DNA of 64,000 bases from Acanthaster planci. Lineage: Eukaryota; Echinodermata; Asteroidea; Valvatida; Acanthasteridae. The number at the start of each line of letters is the position of its first letter. Position 1 is the stretch's first letter. Under the pieces are notes generated by a model that saw nothing but the letters and a program-made list of their open reading frames with translations, was not told the origin of the DNA and did no database searches. The DNA lies in NCBI RefSeq assembly GCF_001949145.1, contig NW_019091709.1, positions 198,543 to 262,542 of the forward strand. The letters run 5' to 3'. The position numbers and the translations under genes are program-made. Below are positions 32,706-45,800 of the stretch, one piece after another.

Positions 32706-33833
32706 TTAAAGGTGGAGTGGACTGGAGCATGCCTTACACAACCCGCCCTCGTTCTGAGCACATCCTGGCCCAGTGCCAGGACATTGATTGCGAAACATTG
32801 GCTGGCACTGGGATTGCCTTTCGATCAATTACATCAGACAGAAAGGATGAGCCGATGGTTCTGATGTCAAAACGGAAAATCACCTTAACAGCTCTTCAAT
32901 GTATATGACACATTGACTTCTATAGTGAGGGACACTGTAGAGGATGAATTGGGACTGCAGTCAGTGAGCTCATTAACAGACGGGGGGGGGTGTCACACCT
33001 GACATACACCCCACTCCCCATTAAATTGTTTTTTCACTTTTTTTGGTAGTGATATCTTTCCATTGTTTCTTTTTTCTTCTTTTGCCCTTCCCTGGCTATC
33101 TAATAACTTTAAGGACAGAAATTCTCATTAAAAAAGTACATCCACTTATAAGTTCGGTTTCACCCCTACTTGGGGCTCCTACTTTCAAAATTGCTGAGTG
33201 CTTCCCACCCCCATTTTTGTAAATGCTGGATCCCCAATTGTATAACTGAAAACATAAGTGATAACCCAAATGCACACTTCTTGCAGGAAATCCTCCTTGC
33301 TCACCTCAAACATGTATTGGAGTGCCAGACAGATATGTATTGAAAATAAACGAGAGGAAGAGCCAACTCCAGAAAGGTCACAGACATCGTGACTGCACCA
33401 GGGGAAAAAAATTAACCCCTAACGCAGATGCTTTAGAGTTTGAGTAAAGGCAAAAATAATCAAGAATGTTGGTTTGAAAGTCAGGCTTGATAGTTTTGTA
33501 ACTGCCACTTAGTCTGGCTGTTGGCTGGGGTTGGATCTACCTGATATGCAGAAGTCACAGGACCTTTTTGTGGATAGAAACTTGGCTGTATTCCAGTGGA
33601 CACCCCAGGGTTGTTGCCATGGAAACAATCAGTGCTAATCCTGAATAAACATTGCTCTCTGGCAAAATATCCTGCTGTTCCAGAACAATGATAGGCTATT
33701 CAAGGCTAGAATGACAAATTCAAACAGAGAAACGTCCTTGTAGATCGACATGATAATCTGAACCTTGTCTGAAGTGGTAGTTTGATAAAAAAACCAAGGA
33801 GAGGGGTGTATGAATAAGGTGTGAAGGATGCTC

Positions 33834-36800
33834 TCACTTTGAAGGCTCCGCTTCCTTCTTGTCTTTTTCCGTCTCCGTGGCCTGAGCTGCAGCTTTCTCT
33901 TGGGCCTGCGGGTGGTAGGAAAAGAAAGATAAATGCCTCAGAATTATTCATCTCATGTTTATTCAACGGCACAAGTGCCACCTACAGGATGATTGCAAAT
34001 GACAAGATGGCAAAACAACCAGACATATGTGACGGGGGGAACCTAACGGAATCAGGTTGGGACTGAAAACCCAATCAGCATGCCCACCTAGACCTCGGGT
34101 CCCAGAGATTGAAGGTGAGAAAGGTAACAGTGCGCCAACCTGCTACCCAATAAGTTGGGAAACTTATTTCTAAAACTTCCTTCTCAAACCCCTTTCCACA
34201 TACCCCTTTAGGTCCCACACTTTTGAAGTCAACATGGCTGTGGGCATTACTAATCATTCTACCAAAAAAACCACCTCATAAAGTTGTTGTTTTAATAGCC
34301 TTCTGCTAAAACTGAATTGCTTTTTTAAAAAAATGATAAGAGTAGGGTTGGGAAGACAATACGGTCATTCTGTGACAATAGCATGTAGGTAGCAGGGTAC
34401 ATGACCAGAGGACAGATACTGGCCCTATCTAAACTTCACCCTAGCAACAATTCCATGGAACTGTTTCTGGGGAACAGTTTAGTATACTCCCGTATGAGTG
34501 CAAAAATAGCACCTGGCATGTGATGATGAACGAATCAATGAGCATTTGGTTCTTAATCATGTTCATTTAAATGATGGGGTATGTTCAATCTGTATCATTT
34601 CCTTCAAACACAATGTTTTCAATGGAAAGATGGAAGCTGATACACATGTAGCACCAAAGGGCATCAGTTTCAGTGGACAGAGGGATATTTTAACCCCAGA
34701 TTGTAAAACCCTGCGTATTTAACAAGTACAGTTTACAATAGCAAATTATCACGTTCTGCGAAAGGCTTTAGCAAGCTTCTGTGGAGAGTGACGTTTTGAA
34801 TGAAAAAAAAAAAACCCAAGCTGCATAGAAAGATGGAGCAGATTGCACCTTTATGTACATTTAAGAAAGGACACCTCAAGCCTTGCGTTCTGTCAGAACA
34901 CTGGGGCCACAGGAAGAGAAGCTTAGCATGTTACAGCAGGAAAATAACTGTCTAAGAAATGTTCGTTTGGGTATGGTGAATTAAGCACTGTCATTCATCA
35001 CATGGAATATACAAGTGGATATGCAACCAGCAGTGAGTTCTGTATTGCCATTCATGGTTTCCACGGTTTGTTGAGAGGCATTTTCAGTAGGACAGAATTG
35101 ACTGTGCAAACTTATGCATTCCTTTAAACAAGCAGGTGGTTTTTTTGGGGGGGTCATTAAAGAGCAGGGTTTCATCTAGGACTATAACGTCTGTCGTCTT
35201 TGTTTCCCCAGGCAATTTTAAAAACTGACTGTGTAATCCCGGCAAAGTTTATGAAAATGATACCCTGCAGCAGTCTCTAAACATAATACATGTACATACC
35301 AGTGTTGAAGAATTGTGTAATCAATGAAGATTTGTAAATTACATGTATGTACTTGCAAACACTGACTATCCTGGGGACAGGTGCACAGGGTGCAAAATGA
35401 AATATTTCCAAGGTACCCCATTCCGGTGCTATCTGTGAACGTACACCACAAACACACCAATTTTTCCTGAAACTTCATTAACTTTGACAACAGATGGTCG
35501 TCCCTTTATCCCTTGATCAAAAGGTGAAGAGTTCAATGTCACCAGATGTTTGATTTTGTGGCAACTTTTTTTTTCCCCTTGAACAAATAAAATCAAGGAT
35601 GGGTCCAACAGTCAGCCACAAGCACAGCCCACAAAATCAGTTAATACTGACTTCAGATAAGCTTTACCCAGTTGCATGTGTACACTTTATTTATTGAAAG
35701 ATATCGGTGGGACAATGGGTAAAGAAATAATCTTTAAATACTCTGTTACATAAAGACCAGACAGCAAACACTTTGCTCTTTGGCTTTTCTTTCTTTTGCT
35801 AACTGATGCCGATGGACTCTCTGCCACGTGAACCTTTTGTAAAAGCAGTGGTGCACGGGGGCGGGGGCACTCGGGGGCCCAGAGTCCCCCAAAGAAGTTT
35901 ATAATTTGTTGGAAAAAATCTGAAAAATAAAGATACAATTGAATATACTGTACACATATATCTGAAACTACTGTCCCTCATTTAGCCAAACATTTCAGTC
36001 TTCTATGGCACAACAGGGGAGGGGCTTGAGCATCATGAGCTATCCTTTTTGGGGAGGGACTTCCAGTCTGAGTCCCCCCCCCCCGACAAATCCTGGAGGT
36101 GCAACTGTGCAAAAGAGATACACCACCCATGTCGACATGCCCTTAGTGCCAAGCCCAAACTTGAAATCGCTCTCAATACATGTATAGCCAAAACCATCGC
36201 GCACTTCTCTATCAGGTATGCAACTTGAACTTCCACAAAAAAAAAACCAGGAAACTGACTTTGTACAATATTTCCCAGTTTTTAATGGCATGGGTGTGAG
36301 TGCCATCCGAGGCAAAGTTGCATTCCTGTTCTATTCATTCCATTCTTCTCTTCAAACATCAGGGGGTTTTAAAGCTCAATTTGGCCCACAATCAGCACCA
36401 GTCATCAACCACCAGGCTTTGAACATACTTTTCCAATCACATCTTTACACATTCCTAGCTAGTCTAATAGTCACCTGTGAGAAAATTTTTTCAATTTAAA
36501 TACCAGACAGACATTTTTTTGGTCATGTCCTTGGAAGTGTTCCCAAGCCTCCGAAGTGGATTGTACCCTTATGTCAGGAAATGAAATTACAACAGTAAGC
36601 GTGTCAAATGTTGCGAATGTTCGTGCTCTGTTGGACCTTTCCTACTAAAACTGTCCCATTAAAACATTTCCAAATCATGGGAACGGTCCACTTAATAGCA
36701 CACAGACTGATCTGAGACAGCATTCTGATGGAAATGCCAATCAGCAATCATTTCCACCAGATGTTTCAAATGAGCAACTTTGGGGTGAATGATTTATACA

Positions 36801-39800
36801 GAAAATCCATAAACTCAACATTATCTTTCCAAAATGAAATCAACGCAACAGCGCCCATAGTTGTCTCTTGGAGCACGGAAACTTCTTAATGTTTCAAGAT
36901 GTGCATGTTTCCATACAATTAACCAATGAGGGAGGTGAAACAATAAGTCACTTGCAAGTTAAATTTGAATAAAATCTGGTACACTGTGTTATCCGGTTGC
37001 ACAGAAACGTAACAATTTAAATTCCCCAGACTAAAGACACTGTTGCTATACCTCGTGATTTAGGGCAAGCTTTTGCATGGCGACCACCATCTCTGGAATG
37101 GACTGGTTCCTTTGTGCCGTTCTTATCCATTGAAAACAGTGTATTGTTGCAAGGCATCTCTTATGTAACTAAGCAAAAGCTTGCCTTGAATCACGAGGTA
37201 TAGCAACAGTGGTTTTAGTATTGAGAATTCAAGTTGTTATGTTCTCGTGAATTTGAAGAACTCGGTGTATCAGATTTTATTCAAATTTAACTCGCAAATG
37301 GTTTATTTCCATGAATGAAAAAGAAGTGACAGTTTCATTTGAGGGACATTTGTCACATGGCACCCTTTAAGAATATACAGTGTACTCGTATCCTGAACTA
37401 GTGGTTGAAAAAGTTCAAAAACAACTCCCACTCACCTTCTGAACGAGTGGTAGCAATTCTCCTTTACTGGCCAGAACTTTTAACAACTCCATGATCATCG
37501 GAAGGTAGTTGTGTTTTCGTCTGATATTTTCCACCTGTTTGTTTTTTTACAAAACGACAGAAAAGTTGCATTTAACATGCCCAGTGTTCAGTGCTGTGTT
37601 GAAGTTGAGTCCATCACAAGTCGTTTCGTAAGTCGCTTTCACAAGTCCTTTCATAAGTAGCAGGGTGAACAACAACAGAGGAATGCTTTTGCACCAGTTC
37701 ATTTCAATGGTTTATGACTTGGCTTGCAACTGGATGACTTGTTTAAGGACCTGTGAGGCACTCGACTACACCACTGGTTCCATATAAACTTGAGACTTTC
37801 CTGCAACTTTGAACAGTTACCCGGTATGATGAATTACTATTAAATTAATCTATTCTTCTTTTTATTCAGATTTAATTTCAAGTCTAACTTCTCAAGAACC
37901 AACCAATCGGTAACTTAAATCATGTACACATACATTTATCAAATGAGTTCCTGTGGAACTTCCAGGATTTAAGTTTGTCGCCCTCTATTGATCCATTTGG
38001 TGACACTGACAGATGCACAACACTAGAGCTTTAATTCACTCAGTCACACAGGTCAATTAATAGTCAAATCACAAGTCAGGTCAGACCATGGAATTAATGC
38101 AACATTTACGCCAAAGGATGGACAAGAACGCCAGTGCCATTATTCCGTTCACTTGAATATTAGTTGGTGGTTTAACATTAGACTGTCAAAAGTGCCACTG
38201 ACTTGCAAACATTTGATTTACACCTCTTCTGCAATGGCACATTAACAGACACGATGTGTTCTTGTACAGAAAGGAGACAAAATGGAGAATAGAGACAGAA
38301 TTTGAAGGTAAAAGAGCAGACCGGCGTACTATGATTGGCTGCTACTCTGCTGATATTGTGTCACGTGGTCATCACTGCCAGGCCAAATTTCACAGATCTG
38401 TTGAACAGTCAACATTGTCTAGCAATTTTATGTGCTAAGCAACAGAATCAGCTAGGAACCAGGTGCAAGACAAATACAGAGCACGGCAGTTTGGCCAGTA
38501 AGGTACTGCTAAGCAACCATTTTCTTTGCTTAGCAGATTTACATGTACAAAACTCGGCCCTGGTCACTATCATCTGCAATATAGCCGTGGTGCAGGAAGA
38601 AGAGAGGTTAATATATTTGTCAGCTAGCAATGACCCCTATCTGTTTACCTCGTAAGCACACAAATATGGCCTGTCAGGTCACTAGCACACACCCTGAGCA
38701 TTTTTGAATTCCTCTTCTTAACCCAACACAAGAACAGTGGTCTCAAACGTGACGAACTGACCCGAGAGGGTGTTTGCGGATCGATTTTTTCACTCTGTAG
38801 TTATTGGAAGGTAGAGTGAGGTGCAGCAAGAACAAAATGGTGAACTCTGCAGAATACATTCAAACATCCTGGTGGACAGACGCAAATGAGATCTGAATTC
38901 TGACTCCTTGCACGGCTGGAATTACCTTTTTTTTGGTAAACCCATGAAATCTCGCTCTCTTCTCCCCGGAAAGAGGGGCTTCTATGATGGCCATACTTTG
39001 ATCTGTTTCACATTAATCTTCTGAATCGACCTGAAGTAAACGTGCCTGAGTAAGGGTGTCCTTATTCTCCTAATACTTCATTTCACACATGCGTGTCACG
39101 GAGGTATTTAACATAAACTTTTTACTTTTGACGCTTCCCGTGCATGCAGTGTCAACGCGGTCTCTTTCTGTAGGCTTTGAATAGTGTAGGGCAATACCAA
39201 ATTCTCTCTGTAATTTCCTTCGATTTTGTAGGGAGCATGGCTCCGGCCATGCTCCTAATGTAAGTCATGGGGAAGGGTATCCTTCAGTAATTTATTGTTG
39301 TAGGTGTATTTTGTATGATGTATTGTCAGAGTTAATGTGTGATTTTCGGGGCACAATGTGACAACTGTTGATATAGTGAATCGTGTATTGTACTGTTGTG
39401 CAGTGTCCAACTGACCTTGCTTCCATGTGATTTTTTACATTAGTCACACTGTCATCTCTTACTGTGTCATCCTGCAAACTTTCCACTTACTTTCATTTGA
39501 GAATAAATCATGGTTTGGGAGATAGATCATATGTCATTGTGTAGGCCTATATCTGTTTCTTGGTTGAGAGTGACCGTTCCTCCTTCCACCATCCAACTGA
39601 CGTAGGGCTGGTCCACTACAATAAGTGCAAAGTCCGAGATCTGTCAGCCATTTTGCATTGCTTTGTCTCGATGCGACATGCACATGCCTGTTCGTAACAG
39701 CCTGCTCAAGAACAGCGCTGCTGTGTTACTCAACTATTATCAAGGACAAGGATTCGAAAACATTTTCATAGGGACTGAGTGACCAGGAGTGGGTCCCGAT

Positions 39801-42800
39801 AATGTTCATTTGGAAGCCGAATCTGCTTTATAAATTGAAAACTGTCGATGGTACCAGACTGTTTTATACTTTCTGTGCGTTCCAAACCTCCCTTTCAATT
39901 TCAATATAGCCGGCCCCATGAATAAAGTCTATTCTACTCACATACAGGCCCCTGAAAGGGTGTATAGATGTGCACAAGTGACTGAAGTATGCCAGTCCAT
40001 GGGTTTCATAACACAGTCACACTTCTGTCCAAACTTTAAATAACAAAAGAACCTTAGAATTTCAGGGTTTTATTGACAGCACAGTAACCTATCAAACATT
40101 TTGAGGATAATACATTACAACTGTGCAATGCCTTGATACTTGTCTAGTTCATGTTGATGCAAATTTCTTCCACCATCTTGCATCAGTGAGCCCCATATAA
40201 CGATGTATTTTAGCCAAACTACTTTTTCAGGGAACGTTTGAACCCACCTCTTTAGCGCCACCACTTGGGAATCCATACAATTTGCACACCAGTATGCAAC
40301 ATTGGTTGCCATGGAAATGAGACTTTGGTTGCTACAGATATAGTTCATTTGACTGTGCACAGCAAGACAGCAAATATACCAAATGCCATGTGACTAGTTC
40401 TTGGCCAATCAAAACACAGAATCTGTGGGTGATTAATTTCATTTGAATGAGAGCAAACCCCCAGGGCGTGCGTTTGGGCACTGGACACTTGGAGTCAGCG
40501 GCATTCAACAGCCGCTTCAACCTTCCTCTTCCTCACCGGCTTACCTTGAATCTTTTGGCTTTCTTGTCTTCCTCCTCCAGAAGCATGGTCAATCTGCCGA
40601 GCTCTGATTGGATGCTGGCAGCCGTCTGCGGCTTGCTGGCTGACTGGTCAGTTTCCATGACCTCACCCTTGAGGTAACACACAGCACATCAGTAAGTTGC
40701 TTACTTTTTTACTCATGACAGCATACCGTTTCAACAGATAACCCGCTTAGAGAGGGATGTAATGCTCGATATGTTGATGCTCAACACTGAACAGATGTAG
40801 GGATTGAGTGCTTGTGTGGACAGAGGCATTAAAAGTGAAGATGGTCGCTTTACTCAGTGGAATGTTAAAATGATGTAACCAATGGCAGCAGGGTTACACC
40901 TGTCAACCATTACTGTCATTGAAATGCTTACAAAATGCAGCCATAATCCTTAACAACTGGTGAGAGAAAAGTTTGTACTCAGCAGTGCACTGAAAAAGTT
41001 AGAAGCTGCTAAAACGTGCACTTATAAATCTGAAAACTTCAGCTGCTACAAATTTGCCACCTGGGGCCCCGCAACTGCAACACTCCACACCACTGCAGAC
41101 ATTTGGGGAGCCATGAAAGTCTTACAAATTGACAAGATACCAGACAGAAGGATCGCAGCATCATTAGAACAAGGCAGCAGCGTGGATTTTTTATTCACCT
41201 GCGTCTCCAGTGCGTCCAGTTGCGCTTTCATCTTGTCGTACTTGCGCTGAAATATCATCCGCCGGTCGGAGATAATCGCCATGAGATTGAAGTGGATCTC
41301 CCCAGCACTGTATCTTTAAGAACAACAGCACAGACGCCACAGCGGTAACAACGAAGAAACCCCCCCTTATGTAAACTTTCAGTTCACTCTCAGTTCACTT
41401 TCAGTATTCTCTAGCTACCACCTGTACTATTTACATGAATTGGGTCAATTATTCAAAATAAAGTCGAGTAACCTGCCCAAGGACAAAGATTTTGGTAAAC
41501 TGTGAGTTCATGTACAATCATCGGGCACTTAAATGTCGCCACCACTCTATTAAATGCATTCTACAAGTGGCAGCTTCCAATGCTCAAGTCAGAATGAACT
41601 AACTTACCAGTTTCGTCAATGCATATTACTTTTTATACCAGCTAGAGGCAACTGCAGTCAAGTATCTTGCTCAGGAACATGAGTCATTGTACCTGGCCTT
41701 CAATCCACAAAGTACTTCCAACAGACACCGCGGAATTACGAACATTTTAAAGAGGCACTCACTTTTTTATTCTTTGTTCAATGGCTGGTTTGACAGTCTT
41801 AAGCCAGTCATCGGGATCACACTTTCCTTCAGAAAACAATAAAAACCAATTAAAGATGAGAAAAGTACAGTGTATTTTGATGTACTGGTGGTGGTACTGG
41901 TCTGTTCCCTTTCTGCTAGGGCTACATAAATAGATTGTGAGACATAATTGTCTGTAAAATACAAAATAACTGTCAATTGGCCACTGTTGTTGGAGTGACT
42001 CGAAAACCCTGGAGCGAGAAATCTCATGAACAGCCAAAGCTGTTTCATGAGATTTCACATGTTTGGTGAGGCACTGTTAACCACTTCCTGCCGGGGCATT
42101 TATCAATGTTGATGATGCTGGGCCGGGATATTTATCATTTTTTTTCTGTTTTCAAAATTCTTTAAAAATTCCTATCTTCATTTACTGGACACTTACAAAT
42201 GCGTGAAGGACTGTCTGGTGGCCCTTCTTGCCCAACAAAATCTATTGATGCCCGAGTATTTCAGCCAGGCCTGCAGCCTTTTAAAAAGAGCCCAGATTGT
42301 GCAGTGTTACATAACTTTCTTTTGTTCACGAACCTGGCTCAGTGTGCTGCTGACCTCTTTTCAATAGGGGCCAGATTAGCATGTGGAGGTGCTGTGTGGC
42401 TCATCACTGCGGTGGTGGATTGCTTTTGTCCCCGTGGTAATCTGCTAGCTCTAAATGCCCCAAACCGGTATACCGTTTCAAAACAAGGCTGGATTATCTC
42501 CACTTTTGAGAGTGAAAAAATGTTGGTAATGCCTAGCAGCCTGGTCTTTTGTTCCAGTACGGTCTTTTGTTACAAGGCCCTGTTCCCTTTGTCCGAGTTC
42601 CGAGACCCTGCCACGCATATAAAGCATATGTGTCCGGATCCCAAATGCCCGGCAGGGAGTAGTTAATACTTCAAAGAGGAATTCAATCCAGTTACAATAA
42701 CTTGCCAACTTCGTCTGCCCTGATAAGCAGTAATTTTTCCCTTTGTGTCCAAGGAAGTACCGTCAAACCACAAGTGTCTCTCAAGGGGTGAAACGGAAAA

Positions 42801-45800
42801 CTGCTGTGCTGACATTTGAATGTTACTGTACATTTGATTTCGAGGCAATAACGCACAATCAGTGCCACACGCAAGCAATCAGTACCTGTAATGTATGTCA
42901 GGCCTAATTGAATGTTGCTAAGTGGAAAAGTGCCCTCTCTCCTTCACAACTACGAGCTTGGCTGGTCTTGAACGTCCATTTATTAGAGTAGGTATCTATG
43001 AACTGTAAATAAAAGTCCTGTCCCTGAGCTCACCTAGATCGACGGGTCCCTCCTTCAACCCGTCCAGTTCATATAACCTGCCGCTGATTGGGATGTAACC
43101 GACAAAATGGTAGGCATCCTCATCTTTGTTGGCAAGGGAAGAATCAAACTCAAACATCTGCTGTCTGGGAACATTTCATTACCGGAGTTCAGTTACTGAG
43201 AAGGAACTGAAGCTATCAGACTTGAAAAATTACTTGGTGTGAACAAAGCAAATGTTATTTAAGCAAGATGCTTAAGGCAGTACTTCCAATATCAGAACAT
43301 AGAATGTTCAAAATAAGGAACAGTCAAGAGAGATGAGATCAGATGGGCAAGATGAGCAGGGGTAATAATGATGCGGCACTTTAAGCATTGGTACTGCTCC
43401 AGAAATGTCTCTTTCAAAGGGAAACATTCCATAGAAACAGTCCGTTAAACCAAATGAAAATAGACCAAATGGAAGGAGAAATATCTCTTGAAATACAATT
43501 TGAAACTTTGCGCGGTGTGATAAAAGCATTCCGGTACAATCATGGCTGCAACCAAAAGCTATCATCCACCTTGGAACTTTCTAAGCTTAGATATAGCTGA
43601 GTGTTCAAGACAAGACCCCTTAAGACCACCACAAGGTCCTGTCAGCCCAACACAAGGCAACAGAAGCATTCCAAATTTTTCATTGTTCCCCTTGTTACTC
43701 AGAAATGGTCAAGTGAATGGCTAGTGTCTTGTCTTAGGATGGCCGCGGCTATAACAATATTTACCTCGAGAAGCCGTTGTGCACTTGTCTGATGACTTCA
43801 GAGTTACTGATGCTAAGCCCTTTCATCTGTACAAGAACGGACAATAAAAACACAGCTCAATGTCAAAAGAACAAAGAGAGAAAGAACGTAAGACTTTTGT
43901 ACACTGTAAACAAATCACTCGTAAGTGTAAAGTCATGTCTTCTAGTCAAATGACAGGCTTCTTGGATGCAACAGCACACCAACTGTACGTTTATAAATGG
44001 ACATACGCAGCATCAAATATAATATATAACATCATTTTTGGTGGGGAATGGTGATCAAAGTGAGACAGGCAGGTCAATGCTGGCTGTTTTGCCAGAAAAA
44101 CAGAGCCAAAAGATGCATCACCTGTGTCACATGACATCAAGCTGGCACATGCTCTTTTGTCAACAAAAACCTTCCCCAGCCCAACCAAATAATATAATTT
44201 GATGTTCCACGTTGCTGGTGTCATGTCAAAGGACACGTCAATCGCTAGGGACACGATAGGCTTGGCACTTGAGAAAAATGACTCACGGTGGGGTCGAAGC
44301 TGCTGGTAAACTCCTTAAACTCGCTGAGCTTCTTGCCAAGGTCAATGTCCTCATGCTGGCAATTCAGAAGAACGCTCAGGATGGCTTGGGTGGCGCAAGC
44401 ATTCGTTATGACCTGGACATAAATAAAAACCAACGGATTCAACTGATATACCCCAATACTTGATTAGCCACTGTGACCAACTGAAACAGGAGTGGTCAAT
44501 AACTTTTACAGATTAGACCACAGAAGCGGTACATAGACAAGTATTCCTGAATTGGCTGATGTCGGGCACAGGAGGTAGATCTGCTGCAGTGATCATGCTG
44601 CACTGTTGGCCAATCACATGGCACTACTGGTCAAACTGACAGAGGTCACAAGCAATCCAATGAATCCATCACTCAGGTAACTATTGGTCAATCGTGTGGT
44701 AGTTATGGTAGGTCTGTGGGATCAGTCAACGGTGCGTTACCAGGTTTCAGAGCAGCAGGTTCACCATTTACCAATCACATATTGCACAGGGATGGGAAAC
44801 AACTCCCCAATGGGTGAACTTGCATAATTAGTCCACTGAGCTGACGTGCACTGGCGCAACTGGTTTGGCGAGTCTGCATCATCAATTGATGTCACGAACG
44901 CTGCAATGTGCAATCAGTGGATGACTGAGCAAAAAAGAAACCATATGTGACTCATCAGACAGATCCACACCAGATCCACACCACACCGCTCAACAAACAA
45001 AAGAAAGAAAATGCCAGTCACCTGTTTGGCAAAGAATATTTTCTCCAATCGGCTATCCTGCACAACGGCTCCCGAAGGTTCTTCCCCAGCTTGCCATTTG
45101 AACAGGAAAATCAGCCCATGCACTGGTCTGCGAATGGATCACCAATAAATGAAGGATTATCATCTAACAGACTAGCTAGGATTTCAGCCCCAAGGGTGTC
45201 TAGGCATCTATTGCACCCTTTGTGGACTAGTGAGGGCATCTCCTCTTGCTCAGAATTTCAGCCATTTTTTTTCCCATTTGAGACAGGTCTGGTAGCCCTT
45301 TTTATATGACAGATCTGAGAAGTTAAAACACTCAAATAAGCTGATCTGTGAAATAGTTGCACTCTGAAAAGAAGGGTACAGCAAATGAAGTAGGAAAACA
45401 TGCATAATGAATGGTTACGTATCTTTAACACATGTAAATATGTGTGTGGCCAGTAATGTACACTACTGATGCCTGAACTGAAGGTGGGGAACATGATAGG
45501 TGTCCATTCTCCGGAACCAATCGTCCATTTAAGCACATAGTTATATCCATTCATAAAAAACTCTGAAGTCAGAAAGTCAAAACAAGTTTAAAAATGATAA
45601 TTTCCAATACTTTTGTTGAACAGTTTTACCTCTTTCCTTTCACAAGTAGTCCTACACAATCTCCTCAGGCAGAGATTGGCATGTGCATGATCCGTACTGT
45701 GTGAGATGATACCCACACGTTGCCAGGCGATGCTTCATCGACGATTTTATACAGTGAATAGGAATGCTTAAATTGTCTCTGGTATTTATGAATAAGGATT

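Larger units (their letters stand above)
24840..33833. other. Intergenic region upstream of tetra-SOUL, downstream of UCHL5
   Basis: No recognisable gene was found in about 9 kb. It should contain the missing first coding exon and promoter of the tetra-SOUL gene and the 3' UTR of UCHL5. Distinct structures are the perfect hairpin at 26206, the foldback with a tRNA-like core at 26815, a degenerate TACGAG-rich stretch at 28020-28560, and hAT-family fragments at 28985 and near 31797. The rest is AT-rich without assignable features. Confidence 0.5.

Noticed and set aside
32540-32908. 122-codon ORF as a gene
   Set aside because: It overlaps a dispersed repeat and shows no splice context or recognisable similarity.
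35840-35890. G-quadruplex or hAT end at the GGGGGCGGGGGC stretch
   Set aside because: Only one possible terminus (CAGTGGTGCACGGGGG) is visible with no partner or target duplication.
42199-42666. 155-codon + strand ORF
   Set aside because: It lies in a UCHL5 intron, is antisense to it, and has no similarity or splice context.
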